Positions 43,771-55,563 are shown, numbered from the stretch's first letter. The stretch is 64,000 nucleotides of DNA from Paramarasmius palmivorus (GCA_037176845.1 JAYKXP010000040.1:124001-188000); one strand, 5' to 3'. Notes: generated by a model from the letters alone, not told the origin. Made by a program: numbers and translations.

Positions 43771-45105
43771 TTAGCAGCGGGCAAGAGAAGAATGTAAAAA
43801 CACCAACTTTCTCACGAACATACTCCCCGAAGTCTTCCCAATCAAAGAAGCAACCCACTTCGAGATTGATTGTATAGCCAACGACGTAGCCCACTGACCA
43901 AACGCCCTCGAAATGGCTGGTGAAGCTGCTTCGAATGTCGATTCTGTCAATTTTCCAATGTGGCTACCAAAATGTGCTGCAGCGCCCGTAGTAAACATAG
44001 TAAGCAACGTATCATAAAGATATCGTCCAATGATAGCCTCTTGTGTCTCTGCTCGGGCTTTCCCAGATATGTGGTCTTGTACAAGCATTGCGATGGGTTT
44101 TGCAAGGCCAGCTGCAAGTGCAGCTCCAGCGGCGCCGCCAAGAGAGCCTATCAAAACACTGGCGCTGACAATTGTGGAATTTGCGCTGAAGGCAAGTGCT
44201 TTACGTGTCCAATCCTATATGTACCATGGGATGAACACGATCAGAGAATATGCACTCAGAATATGGAGTACGAACTTCGTTTCCTGCAGCGTACTGCAAA
44301 GCTGCCACAACCAACCCAACCACGGGTACGTGCTGTGACTGCTGAGCAACCTGTCCATCGCGGCCAAGTAGGGAATCACTTCCTCATCCTTTAAGCATGC
44401 ATGATAACAGAGCAAGGTGTCACGCACTGATATACGAATCGAAAACCACCTCCCATATTGACTATACAAACGGACAAGTCAACCTTCGCGGATCGCCATC
44501 GTCCGCTGTCATCTCTAAGCTTGCCGCGTAGGATAACTCCTTCATTGGAAATGTTGACCTTCAAATCCTTTGAAGTATGGTAAAAGCCTCTGTCATTGGA
44601 GGCAAATCTTCCATTATTATTCGCGTAGTGCTCGTTCAAGTCGATCTCGGACGGGTACAGTTTTCCATCCGAGTGTATGCAGAGCCCTTGAAGGATCGAA
44701 CCGGACAGATGCATGGCGGACGCTGATACTGTGATTCGGTCGCTTCTAATATCGTCAAACGTCAAAAGCACAATTATGTATTGAAAGAGTAGAGAAAACA
44801 TACGGAATAACAAATTCCAACTTCCCATTCTGGTTTTCTACACACAAGTCGAGATTAATCGAAGCGTCAATCCACTCCCCCGATTTCCGCTGTAGTTCAG
44901 CGTTCAGGATAGAACCATCAAGGGAGATTGAACGGGCGCCTGATAAGAATCCCGAGGCACGTATGTCGAAGTGACCATCTTTGTTCCCCAAATGGTTATT
45001 GAGATCTATGGAACTTTGTATGTGCCGATCTTGCCCAGTTTCGCACAGGGCCTCAAGGATGGTGCCGTTTAATGTGATTTGGGTGCTGTTCAGCGAGAAG
45101 GGCAT
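43771..45105 (-). CDS. Tandem CVNH lectin fused to a glycine-zipper membrane domain
   Basis: Exon 1 (45105-44804) encodes a CVNH domain: MPFSLNSTQITLNGTILEAL, IDLNNHLGNKDGHFDI, ISLDGSILNAEL, INLDLCVENQNGKLEF. Exon 2 (44745-44436) encodes a second: MHLSGSILQGLC, IDLNEHYANNNGRF, GVILRGKLRDDSGRW, VDLSVCIVNMGGG. A middle exon ending at 44276 reads VPVVGLVVAALQYAAGNE, and the last exon (44214-43771) reads DWTRKALAFSANSTIVSASV, then a glycine-zipper (IGSLGGAAGAALAAGLAKPI) and further helices. The last two match 6908-7499 and 17343-17915, including the intron position. CVNH domains bind high-mannose glycans. The exon 2 to exon 3 junction is ambiguous: one frame change lies between 44436 and about 44330, possibly an alternative donor or an indel. 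The start MPFS is chosen because the upstream ATG lies in a transposon TIR. Confidence 0.78.
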
Positions 45106-45145
45106 CGAAAGATCGAGGAAGATGATGGGTTCTCTTGAGTATATA

Positions 45146-45898
45146 CAGTCTTTAACCACTGTCCTGTACATGTAAAATGTCGTAGCCTCTCGGAAAGCTT
45201 TGTTAAAGAAATTTATGGTTTTTGTTGGCTAAAATCCATGACTAGTATATGAAGTATATGTATACCAAATTTTGGGTCAGTAGCTGACAAGTACGTTGAG
45301 CAACGAGGTGGAGAAGAAGGGGGTGTCATTTTCGGCACTACCAGTCACCTGTACGCTTACGTCACATATGTCACACCCTAGGCTTTCGTCTCTCAGTCAG
45401 CTCTTTCAACCATTGTTTTTTCTTCACCATCATATACAAGAAAAGCCATGGATTATCTGAGTCTAAATTACAGTTTCTGTTACAGGGGAAAGGCAGCAAA
45501 GCAATGTGTACACTGTCACATTATGTGACACCTGTGACACAATGTGACATTGGCATCACCAGACATGGCATCCTCGAATCCTATGCTCCATGCTCCTACA
45601 ACAAGGTCCTAATTGCCACTGAGGAGATTTAGTTGAGATAAAAATGCTTTTTTCATAGCTATAAATTCATCCATTACTGATTTAGGCTCTATAAAAATCT
45701 CACACAGCTGAAAACTGCCTATATTGGCCATGCTCATAAAGCAACCAGCATTTTCCCAAAGTCAATTGTACTTGGAAATACTCTATAGATGCATGTCAAT
45801 ATATATATACTATTTTGAGGCCATAGAACTGGTGTGAATGTGAGAATTGAGCAAGTGTACAGATGAGTGGTAGTGTACAGGACAGTGGTTAAAGACTG
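45146..45898. mobile_element. 753-base mariner/pogo-type element with TA duplication
   Basis: Perfect inverted ends of 25 bases beginning CAGTCTTTAACCACTGTCCT, flanked by TA on both sides (45144-45145 and 45899-45900). No transposase frame is inside, so it is non-autonomous. Its left end is about 40 bases from the CVNH-fusion start codon. It carries a cluster of TGTCACA/TGTGACA sites at 45514-45549. Confidence 0.85.
45514..45549. repeat. Four TGTCACA/TGTGACA sites at about 10-base spacing
   Basis: Starts are at 45514, 45524, 45533 and 45543. The first is inverted relative to the other three. Spacing is close to one helical turn. A further TGTCACAC lies at 45369. Confidence 0.6.
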
Positions 45899-45899
45899 T

Positions 45900-46660
45900 A
45901 TAGTCGTACGGCATCGTCCACATGTGGATCCCCGGTGCCTGTGGCCTCCTTAAGAGCGATTCGGATCATAATGGTGGATACAGCCTGAATCTTATTTGAC
46001 AGTTTGGCGCTCACCGCACGATATAGCCAAAGCTCAGCGCTGAGGATGGATGTTTCTCTATGTGTTTCTGTGATAGATATTGCCCTGCAGACTGCGAATA
46101 CATTTTGATTTCATCGGTTGCGAGATACGGCTAAACTAGCAAAAATGACGAGAAATCACCCCCGCTTGAGGTGGGAGCACGGGATATGCTTGGTAAAGAA
46201 TGCTATATAGGGACCACAGAAAGACGCATGCAAAGCGCCATAAGGAACGATGAATGGCCGAAATTCTTTTATTCAATATTTTTTCTCGGAATGCGAAAGC
46301 TACGGGTCTGAAGAAGTCCTTACCCCCGTTCAAGCTCGCTGTTCCAGGGTCACAAGCTCACCTGATCCGTTTCAAGGGAGATGATGACTGAGTACTTGAG
46401 AGCTAGCGCCACCTCGAAACGATTAGTCCTGGTCAGTTCGCTGAATTGACTGTCCCAAGAGAGCTGAGCTACCATGAAATGAATTGTTCCTATCTTCTGT
46501 GATTCCACTGCCATCAATGTACCCAATGATTTTTGGGGATTACGACGTTGCAATTGGCCCGTGATATTACGTCTCAGATTTAGTAGCCTAGTGTTTTGAA
46601 GACCAATGTGCGTGAAACCTATGCTCATACTTGTTTGCTATCCTTTTTGCCCTGTACCGA
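45900..46660. other. No gene recognised
   Basis: No domain on either strand. Frames at 46136-46333 and 46350-46628 (minus) are unsupported. Confidence 0.4.
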
Positions 46661-46667
46661 ACTATAG

Positions 46668-46922
46668 ATGCTATACCGAGAACGTTACAACGAGTATACC
46701 CTTGCGTGGCAAGAGGTCGTCAAAGAGAACGAATATGCATCGCAACATAACAATACCACGCTCAGCGAAACTCTCAAGTACGCCGAGGAAAAGCTGATAT
46801 GGGCCAGTCCATCTTGGAAGAACTTTTCCCGGACGAGAGATTGGTGTGCTGCCACTTTATCAGAATCAGATCATAGATTGTTGGAGAACTGGTTTGAAGA
46901 GATCGACGACCGCCATGTTTGA
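46668..46922 (+). CDS. Possible coding exon, unknown protein
   Basis: 84 codons, charged and helix-prone, with regular aromatic residues (YRERYNEYTLAWQEVVKENE ... LLENWFEEIDDRHV). The ending is loosely like the C-termini of the BTB proteins nearby (..FEKWYEVV..). No upstream BTB core was found, and I cannot assign a family. Confidence 0.3.
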   Translation: MLYRERYNEYTLAWQEVVKENEYASQHNNTTLSETLKYAEEKLIWASPSWKNFSRTRDWCAATLSESDHRLLENWFEEIDDRHV

Positions 46923-46999
46923 ACAGAGGCCCAGTTCGAACCAGGCGAAGCACGACATCGAAAAGATGATTGACTGACAATGAGGGTTATGGAGTAGAA

Positions 47000-48280
47000 G
47001 TAGAATGGTATACTGTCACATTTTTATTGATCATTCGTCCTCAGTCCAGATATACTATTTGCAGTCAGCACGGAACGTCTTAGTCCGTGGGATTGACAGG
47101 GAACACACTGCAGGTTTCGGTGAGGGGGCTATATTCAAGCAAGGATCGACACGCATGACAGATTATGTTTCGACACAAATACCAAACATGTGCCTGGTGT
47201 TTGCTCCCATCTCCTTTCGTACTACCTCAGGAATCCGTTGTGGAAGGGCTAGATGGAGTGGTGGTGGAAGTAGGTTGAGTGTAGGAGAAGGGGCGTGGTC
47301 ATAGGCGCAGAGTGGTCACTCCATTCAAACCTTTCTACTCTTGATATATTCATAGACTTACCTTTTCTTTCTTAGAGTCCTTTCCTTCATCCATACATCC
47401 CCGTATTCGATCTCATACAAGAAACTTCAAATTCAACTCTTTCTATACCTACGACGAAGCGCTCAGGAACATGGAGATCAGCCAGCCCATCCGAATTGGT
47501 GTGCGCATCACCATGGATTGGTCCTCCTTAGGTGACGAGAGCCTGGCGACCTCTCATGCAGCACCCGAGGGTTCACGTTTGATGGTAGCCCATTGTTCGA
47601 AGTGGAAATGAGCATAGAGTCAAAACCTTCTTAAAACGGTCAATCTTATCTTACACATTCGGTTTATCTTGATGTTGTTATGGGCAGTTCGTATTGTGCA
47701 CGGACCACCGTGCCCTCATTCTCGTAGACAGCTGTCAGAATCATTATCTTCCTTCTTCCCTTTCTCCCACTTCATACTCTACGCGAGAGCAAGTTTCAAG
47801 AGCCTACTACGAGCTAAGTACATGAGCCAAGACCAAACGTTGAGTATTTCACTTTCTCTTATTTTCGGAGTCTTTTCGTTCGATTCCGTGGACTCAAAGC
47901 ACCTCGTGTCGTACACGAGGCTATTCTATTTCTGGTTACTCTACATCGACGACGCGTTTCGCGTCCTTTCCCTTGTATAACTACCCTATTCGATATCCCC
48001 GACCTTTTACCTCTGCTTGTCTACACGTAGACTCCCTTATTCTTCCTCACCGTTTGGCACAGAATAAATCATATCATGCGCATCAAAGTGGGAGGACGTT
48101 AACTGTGGAGTGCACAACGTCAAGTTTATAGCGATGAGATGAAGTCATGTTGGAGGGATGTGTGGCTTCGGAGTGAAAGAGAACCGAGTCTGCGGAAAAG
48201 TGGTGGGCTTGAAAGCGTCTATTAGGCACCAAGAGATATTAGTAATCGCAAGTTAATAGAGAGGGGTATAGCATACCAAG
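47000..48280. other. No gene recognised
   Basis: The 103-codon frame at 47669-47980 is aromatic and serine rich with no support. Confidence 0.4.
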
Positions 48281-48286
48281 CCCTGT

Positions 48287-48760
48287 CTATAGCGACGGAA
48301 CGCCCTCCTGGTCATCATCGCGTCCAAGCAGAGTTGTACGGGGAAAGAACGTTTTGAGAACCAAAAAGGAGTCTCTAAGTCTAGGATGAATGAAACTGTG
48401 GCCAAATAAGAAAGGTTCTATATGCGAAGGTGGCGGACGTACGCAGTTGACGCTCTTTGAGCGTCCCGTTGATCTGGCTAAGGAGCTGGTATCTGGAAGG
48501 GCGGACAGTCTCGGTCGAATGACGGGGGGGGAACATGCTGGAGATGAATGGAATGAAGCAGTAGGGCACAGGATATCGACTATTGGTATATGCGTTGAAT
48601 CGAAGCGATGGGGAGGCCATGTCGATATTCGATGATATCGATTGTACGTGGCTTGAGACTCCATTTCTCGGGAAAGAGAGCACGACGAGCTCCAAATAGG
48701 GCAGGGGAGGGATAATCTTCGGGTGGGCGGATCGAGTCATGGAGTGAAAATGCACCATGC
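48287..48760 (-). pseudogene. Module A family fragment
   Basis: Frames on the minus strand in the position expected for a module A unit (between a left border near 48100 and the box at 49234). Motifs are strongly diverged; the assignment rests mainly on flanking order and the box. Confidence 0.3.
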
Positions 48761-49233
48761 AATAGGTGCTAGCTTGTCTTTGAGAAGAGTGTTGCGTGGC
48801 GGAAAGTTAGTTCGAGATTGGTAAGAAGAGCCCTTGGGCGCAGTATCGGCTTCGTTTCTCAAAAAAAGATGCCCCTGTACTAGTGTGAGGACCATTTGTA
48901 GTAGGTGAGAATAAGGGAAAGACGTACGTAGCTGCTGCCATTCGACTTTCCCTTCGATCTCTCCTAGACCGCTGGTGTCGGAGGTTTCGGAGAATGGAGC
49001 CTGGAAAATTGCTACTGAGTTAGAAAGATTTTCTTGCAATTGATTTTGCTTCATCGAGGCCAAGGACTGTAGATGTAGGAGTTGAAACGGTGGGTATGTT
49101 CGGAGAAAGTTGGGGCCTAGTGAGTACTGTGGGGAGCAGCGCTAGGTATATGGCGGAATTATGTGAGATTATTCAAAAAATTTAATTCGATATTCTGGGA
49201 ACTTACTGTGGATGAGAAACGAGAATGGGGGAG

Positions 49234-49296
49234 TCAATGACGGGAAACGACAAGGGCATGTGTGACTCGTCACAGTCACTGTCAACCTAGTCACTC
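49234..49296 (-). promoter_or_regulatory. Module A box (copy 9)
   Basis: GACGGGAAACGACAAGGGCA, then TGTGTGACTCGTCACAGTCA and GTCAC. Clustered half-sites are retained though the rest has diverged. Confidence 0.45.
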
Positions 49297-49504
49297 CTTT
49301 GACGTAACGCCCGCTTCTTGCTCCATCCACGGCAACTCGGATCTGGGATCCGTCTTCCGAGGGCAGCATTTTGATGTCATCCGACCCGTAAATCCACCTC
49401 AAGACTGGGTTGATAGTCATCAAGTACAACAGTAAACTATGGGAGTCCTGTGTTCTCAAGTCCAAGATGCTATCACGTCGAATCCCTGCGTTGATCTCGC
49501 TGTC

Positions 49505-49610
49505 CTGTTCCCATAACCTAAGATGCAACTCTCGAATCATCGCCTGGAGCAACTTCCCCGTCAACATCATGATACCAACAGGTCTCCTGTTCACAACAGT
49601 GACGGTCTGT
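49505..49610 (-). pseudogene. GH76-like tail exon remnant
   Basis: CCCATAACCTAAGATGCAAC to GGTCTCCTGTTCACAACAGT matches the tail of 20473-23147 (frame MNRRPVGIMMLTGKLLQAMI, RELHLRLWEQ). Confidence 0.65.
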
Positions 49611-49781
49611 CAAGAAGAAATACCGGTCATGTTTATAAATAGCTAATAGCGCTCGAGTCACATTCCTTGATCTCCTTGAGCTTCCGTTCAAGGTACCTAC
49701 GACCCGTTTTTTCTGCCGCCCATTCCAGATGTATACATCGAGATAGGTGAGTGCGATAGCAGTATATTCTCCACCAGCTTT

Positions 49782-51019
49782 TCATTCAGCGAGGGCGTTA
49801 CATTGTTTCCTCCCGTCTTGGCTCCCACTTAGTAACACAGGTGGAGGGGCCTCACTGGCATGTGAAGGTAGTTCGATGGTTTCCGCATGCTGTGAACCGC
49901 GATTCCGGCTTTCCGGATGTGAATTTCCTCGAAGCGTCGACTGCAACAGCATCATGTAGTAAACGAATCCCTGGCGAAATCGTGAGAATAGTAGCGTCAT
50001 CTAGGTGTAAGCTTACCAGGACTTGTATGACCTGCAAACTCAAGTCATCGGTAATCATGCCCTCTCACAAAATCTGTCACTCACAGCCTTGTAAGGAATG
50101 ATACCCACGTAGGTCTTGCACGTGAATGATAGCAAGGCAATGAGCAAAAACGTGGTGTATATTACGCCCGATTCAATGACCAAAATGATGAAGTCCTCGA
50201 GGATGTTGCGAGCTTGGCTCAAGCCACTGCTGTACCTATGGTTCTTTACTTTCCGGTTGACGCAGCACAGACGGACTGTGATTAGAGCTAATTAGCAAGG
50301 CATATAATTATCAAACAATGAAGTGATCCAGAGAGGATATGCACTCACTCGTATACCCAACGCTTGAAGCCAGAGCCAGAGCCAATAAGGCGATACAAGC
50401 GACCTGCGCTTCACGAAGAGTGAAAGTGCCAATATTTGCAACGGTAACGATAGTGTAAATTCCGAGACCTGCTGTTGAAGTAGAAAGAAACAGGAAAGGG
50501 TAAGTCACACGTTTGTTGCCCTCCCAAACGATGTGAAGCCGATATAACTGACTAATATAAGACTAGGCTCCTTGAGATACAAGAGGCTTACCCAAGATCC
50601 ATCCCCAAGAATGGTCTGAAGCATGAGAGTGGCTTGTTGGAGGCGAGATATAGGACTGTTATACCGTTCGCGAAGACCTTCGCCGCCGCCGAATCCTTTG
50701 ATTATAGCAAGAACGTTGGAGATAACGTGCTATGCCGTTTATCTTTAGCACTGAAAGACGAAAAGAAACTGGTACTCACCACCGAGGCGAGACAAAACAT
50801 CATGAACCCCACTACATGGATACGAACGACCTGCGATGTAATTGTCTTTCTGAAAGTTGACACCAGGGTAATGATCATGAGCACCAGAAATCCACCTGAT
50901 GATAGGTCAATGCGTAATAGTTGCTCCATGTCAACACTGAGCTCACCGTCAAGGACACACTCAATCAACGTGCCTAGCACATTAAATTTTGCAGCTTGTA
51001 ACGCGTCCTCGACAATCAT
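49782..51019 (-). CDS. Type A 7-TM receptor-like protein
   Basis: Starts MIVEDALQAAKFNVLGTLIE. Helical segments include GFLVLMIITLVSTFRKTITS and MMFCLASV, then TYPFLFLSTSTAGLGIYTIV, LLALALASSVG, RNILEDFIILVIESGVIYTT and FLLIALLSF. The final YYMMLLQSTL is followed by a polar tail ending QDGRKQCNALAE. The tail differs wholly from that of the 41.3-kb paralogue, while the membrane core is well conserved, which suggests divergence in downstream coupling. An in-frame ATG lies 12 bases upstream. A GH76 tail fragment sits directly 3' of it, as at 41 kb. Confidence 0.78.
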
Positions 51020-51049
51020 TGGGATGTACAATACACATATCTCTGGGGT

Positions 51050-51570
51050 TTATATCTACAGCTGAGGGTGTTGGGATCGTGCTCACCTTAGAGACGGTAG
51101 GTGGAACACGAGAATAGCAGATCTGCCGTCATCCTACTGTGATCTAGCCAATGAGTTGATCACTACTATCTGTTCAAGGATAATATGTTGGCATTCGATT
51201 CTACCAGGGTTTTTAAGAATCACTTCAGATAAATGGGCTTATATGGAGCTCCACACCGTGATTAACCATCAAGATAATCAAGATATGAACTGATTGATCA
51301 CTGATCAACTCTGCTTCAGCCGTCGAAAACATTGACGACTATCTCCAACACATTCGTCTGGGTTACCGATGGCTCATGGATAGCACACCTCTAGCCGCTG
51401 AATTTTATCAGACGAAGGAAACTGTTACTGGATTTCGGCAGTTCCTGCCACCTGGTTCATCTCTGTTGATATTGGGTAGCTAAATTAGGAACTTCTTGCT
51501 GTTGCATCAAATACAAATGATTGGCTGATGATCGCGATGCTGGTTTGAATGTCGCCTGCTGCATATAACC
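51050..51570. other. Intergenic; shares upstream sequence with other type A genes
   Basis: 51100-51180 matches 57650-57740 and 42635-42680 (promoter side of the type A paralogues). No separate gene. Confidence 0.45.
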
Positions 51571-51576
51571 CGCCCT

Positions 51577-53187
51577 ATGATACCAGAATGCAAAATCATT
51601 CTTCACCTTTCCCAAGTGATGGCATTGGGAGCCAGATTTGAAAGTTTGATGTTAATGGCATCAAGGGAAGTAAGTGATGATTTCAACACCGCTCTAGTCG
51701 TCTCTTACATTATTTATCGCAGGTACAATTCCTTCTCTATGGTGCGTACAATATCCCTGAAGCTTGACATGCAGTTAATCTGTCTTTAATCAGGCGTCTA
51801 CACAGTTTTGTGCGGTATATGTGTTAACGTTTTACTTAAACGAAAACGAGATTATTATCGGTACCACCTCGTTACTGTAATCCTTCTCTTCCTTCTCACC
51901 ACCGTGGATGTTGCCCTGTATACTGTGGTCGACATTATCGACACATGTTCTGGGTACTTTCACGTTCCTTGACTCTAGGATCGAGGATTAATCACGATGG
52001 ACATTCAGATCAAGCTGTGCTAGAGTGGACGCATCTCTATTCAAGGCTGAAATAGAAATTGCCCTCGCCGCTAGGTGAGTATATCTATAGTTTCTCTCTA
52101 TATAGTGACATGGACAGGACTTCCAGCGCAATTGCTGATGCAGTTTTGGTACAGTGTTAATTCAATTTATTTCTGTTACCTGATGGCTTATATGGAGTCT
52201 AGCTATGGCGCTGTTATACAATCTGGGGAAACCGTCCGGAAATTGTGTACCTACCTGTGTTGCTATACCTTTGTGCCCACGGTAAGCTTCATGATGTAGC
52301 AGAGCCGCTCATATTGATGCTAGATGTCAACTCAAGCTGCGGGGTTTATTCTGTCATCTGATATCCGCCCAAATACCAGTAATCTGGGGGTAACAACACT
52401 CGGACTGGCTGGCTCTGAGGCTCTTTCAATCACCGCCGCAGCAATCGGTCTCAACAATGTACTTCTGTCTGCGCTAATAGGTACCGTTTCCTCAAAGATG
52501 GGCCACTTCTCGTCTCACTTTGCAGCATTCAAAATATGGGATATGAGCCACGAATTGGTAACGTATTTGGGCGCAAAGGCAAGAAACATCTACGGGACTA
52601 TAATAGTTGCAACGTGAGTCTACGTGGCGCTACGTTCATTTGCAATCCGTCCGAGCCCTGATTCTACTAGCTTGGAGTCTGGTTTGCTTTATTCCGCCTA
52701 CCTTAGCGTGGTAGTGTCCCTCGGACTGGATCTTATCCGTCGGAAGGATAGCTGGGAGACCTCTTTCTCGGAAACGAATTATGCCTTCGAAACCCGCAAC
52801 AAAGCGTTCGCCGTATGCGTACGTATCTGGGCTCCTATTGCAGTATGTACTACATGCACATTGCTTCTTTTCATCCTCTGATTGTCCAAGTATTGACAGG
52901 GAATAGCATCAACCATCATCATCGTTCGTGTTGCCCTTGGAATCAGTTTCGACGAGGTGCATACAACCTTACAGTCAATGCACTTTGCGGCTGTCCCCGC
53001 CCCGAATGAGAATACCTCCATAAATTCGCCGAATGGCGATATGACGAGTATTTCGCAACCAAGAACATTCAGTCAGCCGAATAACTCGCAAAGTGGACTT
53101 GGGTCGGAAGGGGTAGTTGAGCAGGCTATTTTATCCGACGCAGACCACGCACTGCCATGCACTGCACGCGTACCTGATCAGGTCTAG
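51577..53187 (+). CDS. Type B 7-TM receptor-like protein
   Basis: Exon 1 is 51577-51669 and exon 2 51723-51741 (QFLLYG). The next exon from 51794 reads GVYTVLCGICVNVLLKRKRD and VTVILLFLLTTVDVALYTVV. Later exons give EIEIALAA, a short IADAVL exon joined to LWRCYTIWGNRPEIVYLPVL, MSTQAAGFILSS ... LGLAGSEALSITAAAIGLNN, the ESGLLYSAYLSV helix and ASTIIIVRVALGISFDEV. A polar tail runs to the stop at 53187. The motif order QFLLYG, RCYxIWG, ESGLLYSA, IIIVRVALG is typical of a widespread Agaricomycete 7-TM family of unknown function. It has the same exon pattern as 54292-55563. The true start is uncertain because no clear promoter is seen. Confidence 0.72.
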
Positions 53188-53288
53188 TAATGCAAGCGTT
53201 CATCATGATTATCTTGACTGTTGCTGTTCGACTACATGTCATCACGAATGTATTGATGAGAGCCCCGGAGAGTTGTATAAAGGGGTCC

Positions 53289-54241
53289 ATGGTTCATGCC
53301 TGTGCAGATTTACATTATTCTTTGTTTTTGGTGTTGGAGGGTGAGAAGATTCAAGTTCAACGATGAATCGGTAAGCTGACCGATTCTTACTTGTTTCAGA
53401 AGGGCAAAGCGAGATTGTAACCATGGTCAAATGGGCAAACATCACGATTCTGCCGATTCCGAATCCCGTAATCGTCAACCAAACATTTCATGTTTTTTGG
53501 GTCATGTCAGACCAAATCGACAATCCACCTCCGGAGTTCGTACTGATGGCACGCGTAGGAAGTGAAGACGTTATTGAGAATAGCGTGACTGTGAAAATAT
53601 CTCCGTATCAGACCACTGGTGTGGTAGATACTTCGTTTTCGCAAAACGGGTAAGTGGCGATTACATACCGTCCACAATCTGCAACCGAAATCTAACGGTC
53701 TTGAATAGCGTATATATCCTGGCTGCAGCTATGGATAGGCAGGATGGAGAGCGGTAAGTGGCGTGGTTGATCGAGTTTTAGTCAAGTTATGTAACGTGAA
53801 AGTAGAACAACATTCTTAACAGAAGCCATCACGGCGGTTGGTTCCATTGACGGTGCAACCACTGTGTCACAAATGCTTCCGCCCGCTGTGACTACGACAA
53901 CGACAAGCACCCTAACTATTACAAAAAATAGTGCAACTACCCCTGACGCCCCTTCCTCACAAAGGTCGAGCACATACACTGTCATCGAAACAAACCTTGG
54001 TACTAGTGGCGAAAGCATCACGATACACTCCAAAGTCGAGGGTCCATCCGCAACGGATGGTGTTGATAAATTCATCGCAGATACCCCAGATTTTCATAGC
54101 AAATATAAGGCCGCCATCATTATTGGTGGCATGTTTGGTGGTGTTGTATTCCTGACGTCCGTCCATATAGTCTTCATCTGTCGTCGAAGGGCCAAGCAGA
54201 AGTCCAATGAAAATAGGCCTACTTATGTACAAATTCACTAG
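53289..54241 (+). CDS. Single-pass membrane protein (260 aa, four exons)
   Basis: Exons are 53289-53340, 53400-53649, 53709-53753 and 53806-54241 (783 coding bases, all GT/AG). The extracellular part has VKWANITILPIPNPVIVNQT and FSQNGVYILAAAMDRQDGER. A Thr-rich stalk (TTTTTSTLTITKNSATT) leads to one helix, AAIIIGGMFGGVVFLTSVHI, then RRRAKQK and a short tail. Same plan as 10958-11969. A TATAAAG at 53276 is too close to this ATG to serve it, so the start may differ. Ends 50 bases from the convergent 7-TM gene. Confidence 0.72.
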
Positions 54242-54291
54242 TAGATGTGTGCTATGTTCAAAACTAGATAACGGAATGTACAATCCCCAAT

Positions 54292-55563
54292 CTACGTCAA
54301 TTCATCCTTCTTTTCATCACCAAAGCTGACACCGATGGCAACACGAAATATGATCACAGTTGGCATGATACCCTTCGGGAAGCGGTTCGTCATATACTAG
54401 CTTTTACGTCCGATAAATGACATACCAAAATAATAGACCAAGACCGAATGCAGGCATCGAGTTCGGTAGAAATGTTTAAGCCATTGGAGCTCAAAGCCCA
54501 TCCAAATACAAAAAGGAGTAGACCTGCATATAAGATTCCAGACTCCAGGCTGGATAGATATTACAATGAGCAATAGGTAAATGAAATTGAGCTCACGATT
54601 TACCTGATTGTGATGAGCATCCGGTACAACCGTTTTGACTTAGAACCAAGATATCCCGTAGTGTCATACATTAACTTGTAAAGTCGGACAGCTGGATCCA
54701 TCCACATCAGCTCTTTGAAGCTCTTGAGAACGGAGTTAAACCAACTTGCCTATGAGACTTGATAGTATCAGAGTATTGAAGGCGGTGGTTGCTGCGATCA
54801 CAGTTGGGAGCGCCGAAGTCATGAGCACACCCATCACGATGGAAGCTGCAACTGGGAGCGAATGGAATTGTTAGGATCATTCACGATGATAGGATCTATC
54901 CTACCATGTGAGGCGACATATATCAACGTAGGAATCACGATGACCTTCCACCGCCCGCCCCATACGATATAGCAGCGGTATAACTAACCACGAATTAGAA
55001 CACCTTCACATTGGCGAGACATTGTTGTATACCAAGATTGCATCCGCCAACGCACTTCGTGAAGATCAAGTCAGTTGTGGAGTCGCCTTAGCGATGAAAA
55101 CTTACTTGGTCACCAGGACAATTGATAAATGTGCAATATCTAGTCGCTTCCTAATTGATTCAGCATGTTGTATGAAATCTCGTGGAACTTAACATACTCC
55201 GAACTTGTACCGTGGCCCGAACTACGCGATATTGCCGGCAATATATCGTAGGCCACCGTCAACATAACATCGGCAGATATCAAGAGGAAGAGAAGAAGTA
55301 AAACAAAGATGAGACGTTGATAATGCCTTTGCACATTCTTTCGAAGAACATAGATGCAGATGCCCAGCATCTCGGCGTATATCCCTGGCCCGAGAAGTCA
55401 GCCCGTCATCCCACTCATGATGTTGAAGGCAAGCATACCGTATAAGAGAAACTGGCTCTGAAGGCGTACAGTGAGAGGTATAAAGATAAGTCATAGTGCA
55501 AATATGTATACTCACCGCAGTTCCTATTTTCAGTGACAGAGCTGTCTTCTTCAAGTCTGACAT
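54292..55563 (-). CDS. Type B 7-TM receptor-like protein
   Basis: Exon 1 (from 55563) encodes MSDLKKTALSLKIGTA. Next come SQFLLYG, IYAEMLGICIYVLRKNVQRH and VLLLLFLLISADVMLTVAYD. The short DAIL exon is joined to LYRCYIVWGGRWKVIVIPTL, then MGVLMTSALPTVIAATTAFN, LESGILYAGLLLFVFGWALS, and a last exon with GIMPTVIIFRVAIGVSFGD. Stop at 54292. Exon boundaries parallel those of the plus-strand paralogue 51577-53187. Its promoter and first two exons were also copied to 23690-24290. Signalling role is inferred from topology only. Confidence 0.75.

Noticed and set aside
45106..45171. Upstream ATG giving 22 extra residues to the CVNH protein
   Set aside because: Its first codons lie in the terminal repeat of the mariner-type element, and CVNH proteins normally begin at the MPFS-like position.
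53276..53282. TATAAAG as promoter of the single-pass protein at 53289
   Set aside because: Only 7 bases separate it from the ATG, too close for a transcription start in between; kept as a reason to doubt the start.
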